Of a stretch of 64,000 nucleotides of DNA, positions 32,428 to 45,124 are shown piece by piece (the first letter of the stretch is position 1; each line of letters starts with the position of its first letter). A program made the position numbers and the translations under genes. Under the pieces are notes generated by a model, which worked only from the letters and a program-made list of their open reading frames with translations, did not search any database and was not told the DNA's origin. The stretch is from NCBI RefSeq assembly GCF_963576675.1, contig NC_088918.1:48455501-48519500 (forward strand), read 5' to 3'. This DNA comes from Euphorbia lathyris. Its lineage: Eukaryota > Streptophyta > Magnoliopsida > Malpighiales > Euphorbiaceae.

Positions 32428-33678
32428 GTTTCAGAAATAAATAGTTTTTTGTTTTTTATTATCAAATAAAATGAATTTATTTAAAAGGTTGTTTTACTTA
32501 ATATTTGATATATGTAAATCAAGGTGTTAAATGAGTTATACATCTAATTAGGATATGCATAATGTAATTTTTGTATAGTTATACTAATCTAATATGTAAT
32601 TGTTACAGTTTGATTAGATTAGATATAAGGGATACAAAATTAATGGAATTAAAATTGGATGAAAATTAATTTGAAAAGTTAATATGATTAACCTAAATAT
32701 TACATAAATAATTTATGTAACCAACCAATTAAATTTATTTAATTGAGTCTATGCATGTTTGGAGTTATGGACATATTTGGACCATCTATTTAGTCTTTTG
32801 GTATTTTTGGAAAATAGGGCTTGCGTGTCCTGCCTATCTACTATCTATTGTAATTTCTCCTCTCATCTAATTCCCTTCAAATTAGTTGAAGTTTTCTTTA
32901 GTAGTATAGAAATTGATATTGATGTAATTTCAAGGCGTTAAGAAGAAGACGGAGGACCTAAAGAGAAATATATAATAGTTAGTATTTCCCTAGGTTTGAC
33001 CTTTTTATTCCGTTTCTGGCTCAACGGAATAATTTAGATAATATGTCCATAACTACCAATGTAAATTGTATGTGTCTGATGTATGCTAAAGCAAATCAAG
33101 ACTAGGTTAGATTATGAGACTTAAAATAAAAATCCATCACTAATTAAAAGTTAAGTAAATAAGCAAGTTATTAAAATCGGTTGCCCGTCCCTAATATTAT
33201 AATTCAGCCGGCAGTATCTGGGGACTTTGGGTTGTTGAGAAAACTCAAGCTCGGGTCTTATTGGTAACACCTGAATTATTGAAAATTGTTTTCACGAATA
33301 TGGAGTAATACTTAAATTGGATTATAATAATTGGATGAGCAAACTCATGGTGTTATAAACTAATGGGCAATATGGTTGGGATTAATATAAATGCATATTA
33401 GTTACTAATGCGGTTAGTAACCCAATAACCTAACAAATGAGACTAGCTTGTTGAGCAAACTCAAGGTGAAATTTCAAGATTTAGGATCCTAGCTCACTAA
33501 AGGATTTGTGAAATTCTTCGAATTAATATGGAGGATTATTAGTTTGGCAAAATAGTGGGAGCAATTTAAAATAAAATTAAAAGTCTTATAATTTTAAATT
33601 GATATACTTTAAAACAAATGAAGAACATACGTTTACTCTTTCTCACTCTCAGGTTAAATTAAACACACTCCTAAAATT
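32344..33678. other. Copia B leader
   Basis: AT-rich untranslated leader with a (TA)n run at about 32,390-32,423, parallel to 13,623-14,922 of copia A. No gene. Confidence 0.7.
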
Positions 33679-34457
33679 ATGACTAAAACCAATCTGCAAA
33701 ATATACTTACCGATAACAAGTTGAACGGTTCAAACTTCACCAACTGGTATCGCAACCTCAAAATCGTTTTGAAGTTCGATAAAATAGGGTATGTACTTAA
33801 TACATCGATACCTCCTACCCCAGCTGACGATTCTCCCATCAAAGAGATCGATGCTTACCAGAAGTATAAGTCCGATGACGATCACACGGGATGCATCATA
33901 CTTGCATCAATGACACCGGAATTGCAAAGGCAACATGAGGAGATGGATTCCTATTCCATTATCGCACACCTGAAAGAGTTGTTTGGGAAACAGACTCGAT
34001 GTGAATGCTATGAGATTTCGAAGCTCTTGTATCGCTGCAGGATGCAAGAGGGCACATCTGTGATGACACATTGTGTCAAGATGATTGGCTATATTACCAA
34101 GATTTCTAATATTGGATTCGCGATGGATCATGAACTAAGTGTGAACTTACTTCTTCAATCCCTCGCAGAGAGTTATTCACAGTTCATCATGAACTACCAA
34201 ATGAATGACTTGCAAACTTCTCTTGAAGAGCTTGCAAACATGCTCAAGACTGTTGAGCCCAATATGAAGAAAGACAAGACAATATACCTGCTCTTGTCAT
34301 TGAGGGATCAAGGAAGAGGAAAGGGAACCCTCCCAATCCTAGACATCCCAAGAAGGGCAAGCGGGCCATGCCAGCTAAAGCTAAGGGGAAGCAAGTGAAT
34401 AAGCCCAAAGGAGAATGCCACTTCTGTGGTAAAGACGGGCATTGGAGAATGAACTAC
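33679..34457 (+). pseudogene. Copia B gag
   Basis: ATG at 33,679 (MTKTNLQNILTDNKLNG). The capsid part is uninterrupted to about 34,300 (FTNWYRNLKIVLKFD…LLQSLAESYSQFIMNYQ). A frameshift there moves the reading frame, and the zinc knuckle CHFCGKDGHWRMNY follows at 34,417-34,455 with its last cysteine replaced by tyrosine. Copia A keeps that cysteine. Gag would coat and package the element RNA; this copy would bind zinc poorly. Confidence 0.88.
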
Positions 34458-37400
34458 AAGGAGTACCTAGCCTCCCTCAAGAAAGGAAAAGATGGTGCTT
34501 CTACATCTGGTATGTTCTATATTGAAATAAATACAATTTCACAGTCTGAATCTTGGGTATTGGATACCAGATGTGGATCTCATATTTGTACAGATATGCA
34601 TGAACTAAGGCAAACTAGGGAATTGAAGAAAGGAGACATAAATTTGCGAGTTGGGAATGGAGCAAGAGTTGCAGCGCTCGCAATTGGAGATTATGTTTTA
34701 AATTTGCCATCTGGGCTTGTAATAGAATTAAGAAACTGTTTGTATGTTCTAGAGATGTCTAGAAACATTATTTTTATTAGCTGTTTTGTTGATGATGGCT
34801 TTAATATTTCTATAAAGAACAAAGTTTGTGAGTTTTACAGAAATGAGATTTTCTATTTTTCAGGAATATCATTAAATGGAATTTACGTTTTAGATGATAA
34901 GATTTCTGTATTCACAATTGATACCAAAAGACATAAGCTAGATAATTCAACTTACTCGTGGCATTGTCGTTTGGACCATATAAACAAAAGACGCATGCTT
35001 AAGCTACATCAAGATGGGCTTATAGATTCGATCGATTATGAATCAATGGAAACATGTGAATCTTGTTTAAAAGGAAAAATGACAAAGACACCCTTTAGCA
35101 ATAAAGGTGAGCATGTATCAGACACTCTAGGATTAATACATTCGGATGTATGTGGTCCTATGTCCATCCAAGCAAGAGGAGGATTCAGATACTTCATTAG
35201 CTTCATAGATGACCATACTAGATATGGTTATGCTTATTTGATGAAGCATAAGTCAGAAGCTTTTGAGAAATTCAAATGCTTCAAGAATGAAGTAGAAAAT
35301 CAAACAGGAAAGAAAATTAAGATACTTCGATCAGATCAAGGTGGTGAATATCTTTCAGATGATTTTCTGAATTATCTAACTGAATGTGGGATTCGCTCAT
35401 AATGGTGTATCCAAAAGGAGAAACCGTACCTTATTAGATATGGTACGATCCATGATGAGCACAACGTTACTTCCAAAGATGTTCTGGGGCTATGCCTTAG
35501 AAACTGCCCTGTTTACCTTAAATTGAGTACCAACTAAATTCGCCAGTTCCACACCATATGAATTGTTCATTGGTAGGAAACCTGTCTTCTCTTTCATGAG
35601 AATGTGGGGTTGTTCAGCATTTGTCAAACGTGTAGCATCAGATAAATTGGATGCTAAATCTGATAAGTGTTTCTTTATATGATACCCTAAAGAAACTTTG
35701 GGGTATTACTTCTATCATCCAGATGAGCAGAAAGTAATTGTATCCAAACATGCAGTGTTTCTAGAGAAAGAGTTTCTCGAAACACAAACGAGAATCATGA
35801 TTGAACTTGAGGAAGTTCAAGAAGAAACACTAGCTGAAACAACAGAGGCGATTGAGGAACCCGAGGCAGTCCCATTAGATGAGACTCAAGTGCCATTACC
35901 TACTCGTAGATCACAAAGAGTTCGTGAACTCCCAGTTAGATATGGTTTTGTAGTGGGAGATGATGATGAGGTTCCCGTGTTAGACGATGAACCCGAGAAC
36001 TACGAAGAGGCCCTCACTAGTCCAGATTCCAAAGCATGGCTTGAAGCCATGAATTCTGAAATGGATTCCATGTATACCAACCAAGTGTGGACTTTGGTTA
36101 ATCCACCCAAAGAAGACAAACATTGATGGAAAGGTTAGCACCTACAAAGCTAGGTTAGTAGCGAAAGGATACCGTCAGAAACAAGGAGTTGATTATGATA
36201 AAACTTTCTCTCCAGTAGCCATGTCCAAATCAATCAGAATTATGCTCGCTATTACCGCTCACTACGATTACGAGATTTGACAAATGGATGTGAAAACAGC
36301 TTTTCTAAATGGAAACCTGCTTGAGGATGTATATATGATGTAACCAAGGTTTGCAAATTTCAGAGATCCATTTATGGAATCAAGCAAGCATCAAGGAGCT
36401 GGAACAAGCATTTTGATGAAACCACAAAACAATTTGGTTTCGAACAAAACTGCGAAGAAGCTTGTATTTACAAGAAAATTAGTGAGAGCTCAGTAGCATT
36501 TCTCATACTATATGTGGACGACATATTACTGATGGGAAATGACATAGCTCTGCTACAGTCGGTGAAAGTATGGTTATCAGGTAACTTCTCTATAAAAGAC
36601 CTAGGTGAAGCAGCTTATATATTAGGGATAAAGATTTATAGAGATAGATCAAGAAGACTGCTTGGTCTTTCACAAGCTACATACATTGAAAAGGTGCTAA
36701 AGCAGTTTAGCATGCTTGAATCGAAAAGAGGTAACTTACCCATGAGACATGGGATGAAGTTAAATAATCATCAGTGTCCTAAAACGGAAGATGATAAGAA
36801 ACACATGGTTGTAGTTCCGTACGCCAGTGCGATTGGTTCGATTATGTATGTTATGCTTTGCACTAGGCCTGATGTAGCGTTCGCGTTGAGCATAACGAGT
36901 CGCTATCAAGGAAATACAGGTGATGAGCACTAGAATGCTGTCAAGAATATTATTAAGTACTTGAGAAGGACTAAAGACATGTTCCTAGTATACGGAAAAG
37001 GGGAACTGAAAATAGAGGGATTTTCAGATGCTAGTCAGCTCACGGATGAGAACGATTTTAGATCCTAATTAGGATACCTGTTTATCTTGAATGGGGGCAC
37101 GGTCAGTTGGAAGAGTTCCAAGCAGGGAAGCATGGCTTTCTCTACGACCGAGTCTGAGTACATCGCAGCTGCGGAGGCAGCAAAGGAAGCGGTTTGGATT
37201 AAGAAGTTCATCACTGAACTTGGTGTGGTGCTTGACATTGTGAATCCCATTACTTTGTACTGTGATAAATAATAGAGCCATTGCACAAGCAAAGGAACCA
37301 CAGTCTCATAATGCATGCAAGCATTACCTTAAGCGATACCACCTTGTAAGAGAGATTGTTGCAAGAGGAGATGTGAGAATAGAAAGAGTACATACAGAGG

Positions 37401-37498
37401 ACAACGTAGCAGATCCGTTGACAAAGTCCTTAACACAGAAATTACATGATCGTCATCTGAGTTCTACTAGGATAAGTTGTAGAAACAATTGGCTTTAG
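34458..37498 (+). pseudogene. Copia B pol
   Basis: Protease: WVLDTRCGSHIC at about 34,554-34,590, where the active-site DTG has become DTR; the rest of the protease, missing in copia A, is present. Integrase: HCRLDHINKRR…CESCLKGK, HSDVCGPM, SFIDDHTRYG, then a deletion at 35,400 removes the TPPYTPQ part. Two in-frame stops follow before 35,698. The linker region with DEVPVLDDEPENYEEAL is open to 36,126. Reverse transcriptase has lost segments near 36,120 and 36,345, has stops, and keeps YVDDILLMG at 36,510. RNase H (STTESEYIAAAEAAKEAVW) has a stop at 37,068 and a frameshift at 37,265. It ends at 37,498 with CRNNWL, as copia A does. Confidence 0.9.
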
Positions 37499-37501
37499 TC
37501 C

Positions 37502-37512
37502 AAGTGGGAATA
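37502..37512 (+). promoter_or_regulatory. Copia B polypurine tract
   Basis: AAGTGGGAATA directly before the 3' LTR. Confidence 0.8.
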
Positions 37513-37611
37513 TGTTGGGGTTTAGTGCCTTATAGTCAATTGTTCTAGGATATAAACCAGTTATAAATGAATTGTTCTTTATATCATTTGTTTTAATAAG
37601 ATATGGTTTTC
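37513..37611 (+). repeat. Copia B 3' LTR, first piece
   Basis: TGTTGGGGTTTAGTGCC… up to the Tekay insertion; its last bases TTTTC are the target duplication. Confidence 0.9.
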
Positions 37612-38192
37612 TGTAATAACCTTAATTTTTGGCATTTTATAAATATATAGATATAATTTTTAGTTAGTTTGCTTTTTAATAAATAACCCTATTTGTATTA
37701 AGTAGGTTTTTTTTTGTTACAATCTAATTACATTTACCAATTATATCCTTAGTCACTTAAACACAATTTTAACCTTGTATCTCAAAACAAAAAGAAACTG
37801 CAGCCGCCCTCCTCCGTGTTGTTCCAAATTTTAAAACTTTCATAATATTGCTCCTGCAAAATCTTGATCGGTGGCTTTTGGAATTGAAAAAGTAAGTTGT
37901 TGATTCTTTGTATATTTTGATTTTTTATCTAATCAACCCCTGCACCCATACTTTACTATTTTAATCAACTTGTAGTTCGTCCGTTTGCGCACCAAGTTTA
38001 GGCTTTTGCTGCAACATTTTCTATTTAAAAAAAATCCATATTTGAGTATTTTGAAAGTGCTTATGCCTTCGTCTTATCCTGGAACATAAATTTTTGTTTT
38101 GAATTAAAGTTTAATGGTTCAATTTTGTCCTATCCCATTTTTATTTTGGTGGTTGCTTTAATGGAGTTTTATTATTCAAAACCTTTCTCCAT

Positions 38193-38263
<71 letters not shown>

Positions 38264-39472
38264 TAAATGAGAGATTGAGTAATGATTTTATATTTTTTTT
38301 CCTTTATGGAATTGTCTTCCAAATTTTTGATTCCAATGTAGCAGTATTTAAAATTAGTCTTATGGTTTAAAAGAAATTCTTAGTTTATTGATTAGTGAGG
38401 GTTTAATTACTTCTTCTCTAATATGTTAATTGTCTCCATTAGTTTAGATATGATTAAACTTAGTTAATTCACTCTCTCTTTTTATTGAACCCGATAGGAA
38501 ATTCTGATATCCCTTCAGTCGATTGAGAGACGAGCTCTTTGGTTCTTCCTTCGGTTTAAAATTCAAGTGAGTGGTAATTATAGTACATGACACAATTTGA
38601 TTGAAATATCAGACTTTAAAATGTTTATCAAAAATTAGCATTTGACTGTATTTTTCCTTTCATAAAAGCGTATATTTTGAACCTTATTTTTACTAAATAT
38701 CCTTAGTATTAGAGTGTATATTCTGGGAACAGGCCTTTATATTGATTTGTTTGATTATCAGTTACATTAAAATTTTTAAGATTTTGATTTGATTTGATTT
38801 GTAGCTCCTGATATGAAATTTATCGTCGTCACTACTTTTATTTTTAGAAATCTGATAATCCGTTCAATCAGTTATGATTTTTTGACTTATATATATACAT
38901 ATATGTTTTCAAACTGGTACAAGCGCTCAGTATCTCTGTATCTGTTATCTAGCCTCTCACTGATCTTCATAACATTAGGATTTTGCATCTGTCTTTGAGT
39001 CAGGTTGTCAATTGTCAGTTTGTCATCTATTGTGTCAGTATTAGAATTATGCATAAGATCGGTGAAGACAATTATGTGTTATCTGTATCTGTTACTGGTA
39101 GCGCTTACCATTTATCTGGCCCTGGTGGTGTGCAGTATCACCACTCTGTTACACTGTATCATGCGTTTTAAAGCTTTTGTCTTATTTTCTGTTTATTCTA
39201 TTATTTGATATTGAAAGGCTTCAGGATTTTGTTTGACAATTGATTTCTAGTATTTTGAATTGATTATCTTATATTGACCCTTTAGTTTAACTGATTTTGA
39301 AATACTGCATTTTGAACTACAATAGATATGATTTAAGGTTTATGATGTAATCTCAACGAATTTGATATTCTGTTAGTTAATTTTGGAAGTTCTATTAGTT
39401 CAGAATAAGGCTAGCATAGGTTAAAGTTAATTTAATTTATGCGCCGGTCATGACCTGGGTTGGGTCGTGACA
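37612..39472 (+). repeat. Tekay 5' LTR
   Basis: 1,861 bp; contains an (AT)n run at about 38,195-38,261. Compared with the 3' LTR a 244-bp segment is missing after GATTTAAG at 39,335. Confidence 0.92.
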
Positions 39473-39476
39473 AAGG

Positions 39477-39489
39477 TGGTATCAGAGCC
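39477..39489 (+). promoter_or_regulatory. Tekay primer binding site
   Basis: TGGTATCAGAGCC, initiator tRNA-Met type, 4 bp after the LTR. Confidence 0.9.
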
Positions 39490-39639
39490 CTAGGTTTAGG
39501 TTCTTGTAGACTTACTGTATATGATTCACATGTTCTGTTCGTATCCCTTATCTTGCATATCTATTTAGGCCTTCATATTTACTCATTTCCAATACCTCAT
39601 TTGCTAAAGTGCCCAATTCTGCTGCATGGATAGCTAATC

Positions 39640-40965
39640 ATGCCTCCTAAAGGAAGAGTAAGAGGCAAGAATACGGTTAATGTTAGTACTAGGAGTAGGG
39701 TGACCGTTGAGAATTCATCCCAACTTGATGGGGGAGCTTCACACCCTATTAGAGGACCAGCTCCAACATCTGAACCAATATTGCAACTAGCTGGAGGGTC
39801 ATCTCAGCCCACTCGTACAACTTCAACCTCTCAGCCTGCTCAAATATCTAACACTGATTTGGCTGCTGGATTGCAAGGGGTCTTTCAAGCAGTTGAAAGG
39901 CTAACAAATGTGGTAGGGGAAAACAGACAACCAAGAACTACAGGATCTGCTATACCTAATGATAGAGCTCAATTCCAGGATCTTAGTGACTTCTAGAGGT
40001 TACAACCTCCAAAGTTTTCGGGTGAGGATTCTGTAACAGATCCTATGGATTTTCTGGATGCTATGGACAGATGTTATGAGGTCTTGGGATGCACCAGTGC
40101 TAGGATGGTATTGTTAGCAGGGAATCAGTTACAAGGAGTGGCGCGTAGTTGGTATCTTTCCAAGAGAATGAATGGACTTGATAACGCTTTCCTTTGGCCA
40201 CAGTTTCGTGATTCTTTCTTAGAGAGGTTCCTTCCTCCCAGTGTTAAGGAGGCTAAAGCTTTAGAGTTTGAAGTGCTGAAGCAGGGTGGTATGACTGTGA
40301 GTGAATATGAAATGAAATTCACTCGACTTACTCGTTTTGGTGAACATCTTATCCCAACTGAGGAGAGGAAGGCTAGGAGGTTTGAAAGGGGACTTCAGGA
40401 CAGACTGTTAGACCGAATTGCTCCTTTATGATTATCTAGCTTTGAGGAGGTGGTGGATCGATCTAGACAGATGGAGATGCTTGATGATCAGCATAGGGCT
40501 CGTGAACAGAACAAACGTGCTCGATATGACAACCAGAGTGGTCAGTATAGTAGGGGAAGTAACTATTCAGTATCTCGTGGGTCCCATTCCTCACCTGGTC
40601 AAGGAGGGCAATACTCCAAGAATAATCAGAGACATGGCCAGAGAGCTCAGTCCACTAGTACTCAGAATAGTCAAAGTTTCTCTAGATCGTCATTCCCTAC
40701 TTGTCAGCTTTGTGGTAAATTTTATGGTAACTCTCCGTTCCATCGAGCAACCGGGGCTTGTTTTGGTTGTGGCCAGGTGGGACATAGAAGAAAGGATTGC
40801 CCAAGCAGTAACACAACACTAGCTGTGAGTCAGGATACAGTTTCTACTCCTTTTATCGGTACTCAACCATCTTCTCAGTATGGTGGTAGAGGCAAGAGTT
40901 CAGGAGCTCAAGGCCAGGGTGATCGAGTTCCCAATTCAGCTTCTAATCATGCAACAGCAGGTTGA
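39640..40965 (+). pseudogene. Tekay gag
   Basis: ATG at 39,640 (MPPKGRVRGKN…). A Ser/Thr/Gln-rich N-terminal region leads to a stop at 39,994. The same frame continues with RLQPPKFSGEDSVTDPMDFL, the standard start of the gypsy gag domain, through RSWYLSKRM and FLERFLPPSV. A TGA at 40,429 follows where an Arg codon is expected. The frame then runs into a Gly/Ser/Gln-rich region and a zinc knuckle CFGCGQVGHRRKDC at about 40,760-40,800, and reaches a third stop at 40,963. All three stops stay in one frame, and no indel is needed. Confidence 0.88.
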
Positions 40966-41577
40966 GGTCAGTCTAGAGCCTTTGCTCTGACACATCAGGA
41001 TGCTCAGGCATCTAATGCAGTGGTGACAGGTACCATTTCTGTATGTTCATTTGATGCTAGTGTTTTGATTGATCCTGGTTCTACACATTCATTTGTTTCC
41101 CCTTGTTTTTCTATGAAATTTGGTGTACCACCCACTATGTTAGATTGTCCTTTATCTGTGGCAACACCTATGGGAGATGTCCTAGACATAAATCTAACTT
41201 TTAAGAATTGCTCAGTAAAAGTAGGGGAAAGAGAACTCGTAGTTGATCTTGTATTACTTGAAATGTTAGATTTTGATGTGATTTTGGGAATGGACTGGTT
41301 AGCCTCATATCATGCCTCTTTAGACTGTTATAGCAAGTTTGTAACTTTCAAAATTCCTGGGGAGATAGAATTTCAATTTCAAGGAGATTGTAGTATGGCT
41401 CCTTATAGTCTTATTTCTGCCATTGCTGCAAGGAAATTGTTGAATAAGAACTGTGAAGGGTTTTTAGCTTATGTTAAGAATACTCAAACAAAGGGTATCG
41501 AGTTGGAGAATGTTGATGTGGTGAATGAGTTTGTTGATGTTTTTCCTGAAGATTTGCCAGGTTACCTGAAAGAGTGA
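40966..41577 (+). pseudogene. Tekay protease
   Basis: Same frame as gag. The retropepsin-like region is VLIDPGSTHSFVS, where chromovirus proteases commonly have DSGAT or DPGST, followed by VILGMDWLASYHASLDC. The segment reaches FPEDLPG just before a frameshift near 41,570 into the RT frame. The protease itself appears uninterrupted. Confidence 0.85.
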
Positions 41578-42844
41578 TCGATTTTTGTGTTGACTTAGCA
41601 CCCGAAACGAAACCTATATTTATGCCTCCTTACCGAATGGCTCCTGCAGAACTAAAGGAGTTAAAGGAACAACTGCAAGACTTGCTTGACAAGGTTTTCA
41701 TTCGCCCTAGTGTCTCTCCTTGGGGTGCTCTTGTGTTGTTTGTGAAGAAGAAGGATGGATCAATGAGGTTGTGCATTGATTATCGACAATTGAACAAGGT
41801 CACAATACGTAACAAATACCCTCTTCCTCGAATTGATGATTTGTTTGATCAACTCCAGGGTGCAAAGTACTTTTCTAAGATCGATCTGAGGTCCGGTTAT
41901 CATCAGTTGAGGGTTAAAAATGTTGACATACCTAAGACAGCTTTCAGGACTAGGTATGGTCACTATGAATTTCTGGTAATGCCTTTTGGTCTCACTAATG
42001 CTCTTGCAGCTTTTATTGATCTAATGAATAGGGTGTTTAAGTCCTTCCTTTATCATTTTGTGATAGTGTTCATGGATGACATTCTGGTGTATTCTAAAAG
42101 TAAAGAAGAACATAAGCAACATTTGAGGCTTGTTCTTCAGACCCTAAGAGAGAACCAGTTGTATTCCAAGTTCTCAAAATGTGAATTCTAGTTGGATAGT
42201 GTCACATTTTTAGGGCATGTGGTATCCAAAGATGGGGTGAGTGTTGATGAGAAGAAGGTTGATGTTGTTCTTCATTGGCCAAGGCCTAGTTCAGTGTTGG
42301 AGATTCGAAGTTTCTTGGGTTAGCGGGGTACTATCGACGTTTTGTGCAAGACTTTTCTCGAATAGCTTCTCCTTTAACTAAGTTAACCCAAAAGAATGTG
42401 AAGTTTCAGTGGTCAGAAGCGTGTGAGAAGAGTTTTGAAGAATTGAAAGTTCGTTTGACTTCAACACTAGTGTTAGCCCTCCCATCTGGATCGGGGGGCT
42501 ACACAGTGTTTTGTGATGCTTCAAGGGTTGGTCTGGGTTGTGTATTGATGCAACATGGTCATGTGATTGTGTATGCTTCTCGCCAATTAAAGCAGCACGA
42601 ACAGAATTATCCAACTCATGATTTGGAAATGGCAGCAGTGATCTTTGCCCTAAAGATATGGAGACATTACTTGTATGGGGAGATATGTGAGATTTTCACT
42701 GACCATAAAAGTCTCAAATACATCTTTGATCAGCGTGATTTGAATTTGAGGCAGAGAAGATGGGTGGAGTTTCTCAAGGATTATGATTGCATAATTCAGT
42801 ACCATCCAGGGAAAAGCAAACATTGTAGAAAATGCTTTAAGTAG
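41574..42844 (+). pseudogene. Tekay reverse transcriptase and RNase H
   Basis: RT motifs in order: [52 protein letters not shown], and the active site [12 protein letters not shown], with Met where Ile or Val is usual. A TAG at 42,189 replaces a Trp codon. A one-base frameshift near 42,320 leads to [12 protein letters not shown] and the RNase H domain ([42 protein letters not shown]). Another frameshift near 42,822 leads into NALSRKS. Confidence 0.9.
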
Positions 42845-44420
42845 GAAATCTCTGGGTAGTTTAGCTCATCTTTATGTAGTGAGGAGACCTTTGATTGGTG
42901 ACATTCATGAATTAATTGATCAAGGAGTAGAATTTGAGACAACACCTAAAGCGTTGGTAGCTCATTTTCGTGTTAGACCTATTCTATTAGATAGAATCAA
43001 GGCAGCCCAACAAGAAGATCCTCAATTGTGTAAAGTTAGGGATGATGTTTGTCAGGGTAAGGTTCAAGACTTCGTGATTGGTGACGATGGAGTTCTTCAT
43101 CATGGGACTAGACTGTGTGTTCCTAATGTTGATGATTTAAAAAGGGAAATTTTGGAGGAAGCACATTGTTTAGCTTATACAGTTCATCCTGGTTCCACTA
43201 AGATGTATAGAGATTCAAGGGAGTTATACTGGTGGAGTGGAATAAAGAGAGATGTTGTAGACTTTGTTGCTAAATGCCTTACTTGTCAACAAGTCAAGGC
43301 AGAACATCAGAGACTGTCTGGGTTGCTCCAACCATTACCTATTCCTGAGTGGAAGTGGGAGAATATTGCTATGGACTTCGTGGTAAGATTGCCTCGTACT
43401 AGGGGAGGATACGATTCAATTTGGGTGATAGTCGATCGTTTAACTAAGTCAGCTCATTTTCTTCCTATAAAGATAACTTATGATTTCTCTAAGCTTGCTC
43501 GGTTATACATTGATAAGATTGTTAGACTTCATGGAGTTTCAGTCTCTATTGTGTCGGATCGTGGTGCTCAATTCACTTCTCGATTCTGGAAGAAATTTCA
43601 AAAAGCACTAGGTACAAGACTTCAGTTTAGCACAGCATTTCATCCTCAAATAGACGGTCAGTCAGAGAGGACTATTCAAACTTTAGAGGATATGCTTCGA
43701 GCTTGTATCTTTGATTTTGGTCAAAATTGGGATCATCATTTACCCTTGGTAGAGTTTGCGTATAACAATAGCTATCAAGCTAGCATTGAGATGACACCTT
43801 ATGAAGCTTTGTATGGTCGTAAGTGTCGGTCGCCGATTTGTTAGGATGAGGTTGGAGAAAGGAGACTCACTAGACCTGAGTTGATATAGTTGACTTCAGA
43901 TAAAGTTCGCGTTATTCGTGATAGACTCTTAACAGCTCAGAGTAGGCAAAAGAGTTATGTTGATCCGAGGCGCAAGAATGTAGAATTTCAGATCGGTGAT
44001 CATGTGTTTCTGAAGGTCTCTCCGATGAAAGGAATCATGCGGTTTGGCAAGAAAGGAAAATTGAGTCCACGTTATGTAGGTCCGTTTGAAATCCTTGAAA
44101 GGATTGGTGCAGTTGCATATCGGTTAGCTCTTCCACCTGATTTCTCTAAGGTTCACCCGGTATTCCATATATCGATGCTTATGAAATATATTTTAAATAC
44201 TTCCCATGTTTTGCAACCTCAAACTATACAAGTTAGAGATGACTTGTCTTATGAAGAGCAACCCGTTGGCATTTTAGACAGTCAAATTTGGAAGCTGCGT
44301 TCAAAAGAAATTCCTTTAGTTAAAGTTCTTTGGGAAAACCACTCTGGTAGTGAAGCCACTTGGGAGACTGAATCTGAAATGCGAATCAGATACCCTTATT
44401 TATTTGATATTCCAGGTTAG
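42845..44420 (+). pseudogene. Tekay integrase with chromodomain-like tail
   Basis: Zinc-binding part [11 protein letters not shown]…CLTCQQ; catalytic DDE in [17 protein letters not shown] and [17 protein letters not shown] at 43,842 stands at the Trp of SPICW, and a second TAG is at 43,887. The GPY-type module follows ([30 protein letters not shown]), then a chromodomain-like end ([22 protein letters not shown]), which places the element among chromoviruses. It ends at 44,420 with YPYLFDIPG. Confidence 0.9.
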
Positions 44421-44456
44421 TATCCTTGTTGTTAAATTCGGGGACCGAATTTCTAT

Positions 44457-44469
44457 TAGGGGGGAAGAA
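44457..44469 (+). promoter_or_regulatory. Tekay polypurine tract
   Basis: AGGGGGGAAGAA directly before the 3' LTR. Confidence 0.85.
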
Positions 44470-45051
44470 TGTAATAACCTTAATTTTTGGCATTTTATAA
44501 ATATATAGATATAATTTTTAGTTAGTTTGTTTTTTAATAAATAACCCTATTTGTATTAAGTAGGTTTTTTTTGTTACAACCTAATTACATTTACCAATTA
44601 TACCCTTAGTCACTTAAACACAATTTTAACCTTGTATCTCAAAACAAAAAGAAACTGCAGTCGCCCTCCTCCGTGTTATTCCAAATTTTAAAACTTCCAT
44701 AATATTGCTCCTGCAAAATCTTGATCGGTGGCTTTTGGAATTGAAAAAGTAAGTTGCTGATTCTTTGTATATTTTGATTTTTTTATCTAATCAACCCCTG
44801 CACCCATACTTCACTATTTGAATCAACTTGTAGTTCGTTCGTTTGCGCACCAAGTTTAGGCTTTTGCTGCAACATTTTCTATTTAAAAAAAAATCCATAT
44901 TTGAGTCTTTTGAAAGTGCTTATGCCTTGGTCTTATCCTGGAACATCAATTTTTGTTTTGAATTAAAGTTTAATAGTTCAATTTTGTCCGATCCCATTTT
45001 TATTTTGGTGGTTGCTTTAATGGAGTTTTATTATTCAAAACCTTTCTCCAT

Positions 45052-45124
<73 letters not shown>

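Noticed and set aside
38125..38370. Frames with runs of Ile-Tyr (also at 45,000-45,197 and 32,108-32,299)
   Set aside because: They are translations of (TA)n microsatellites.
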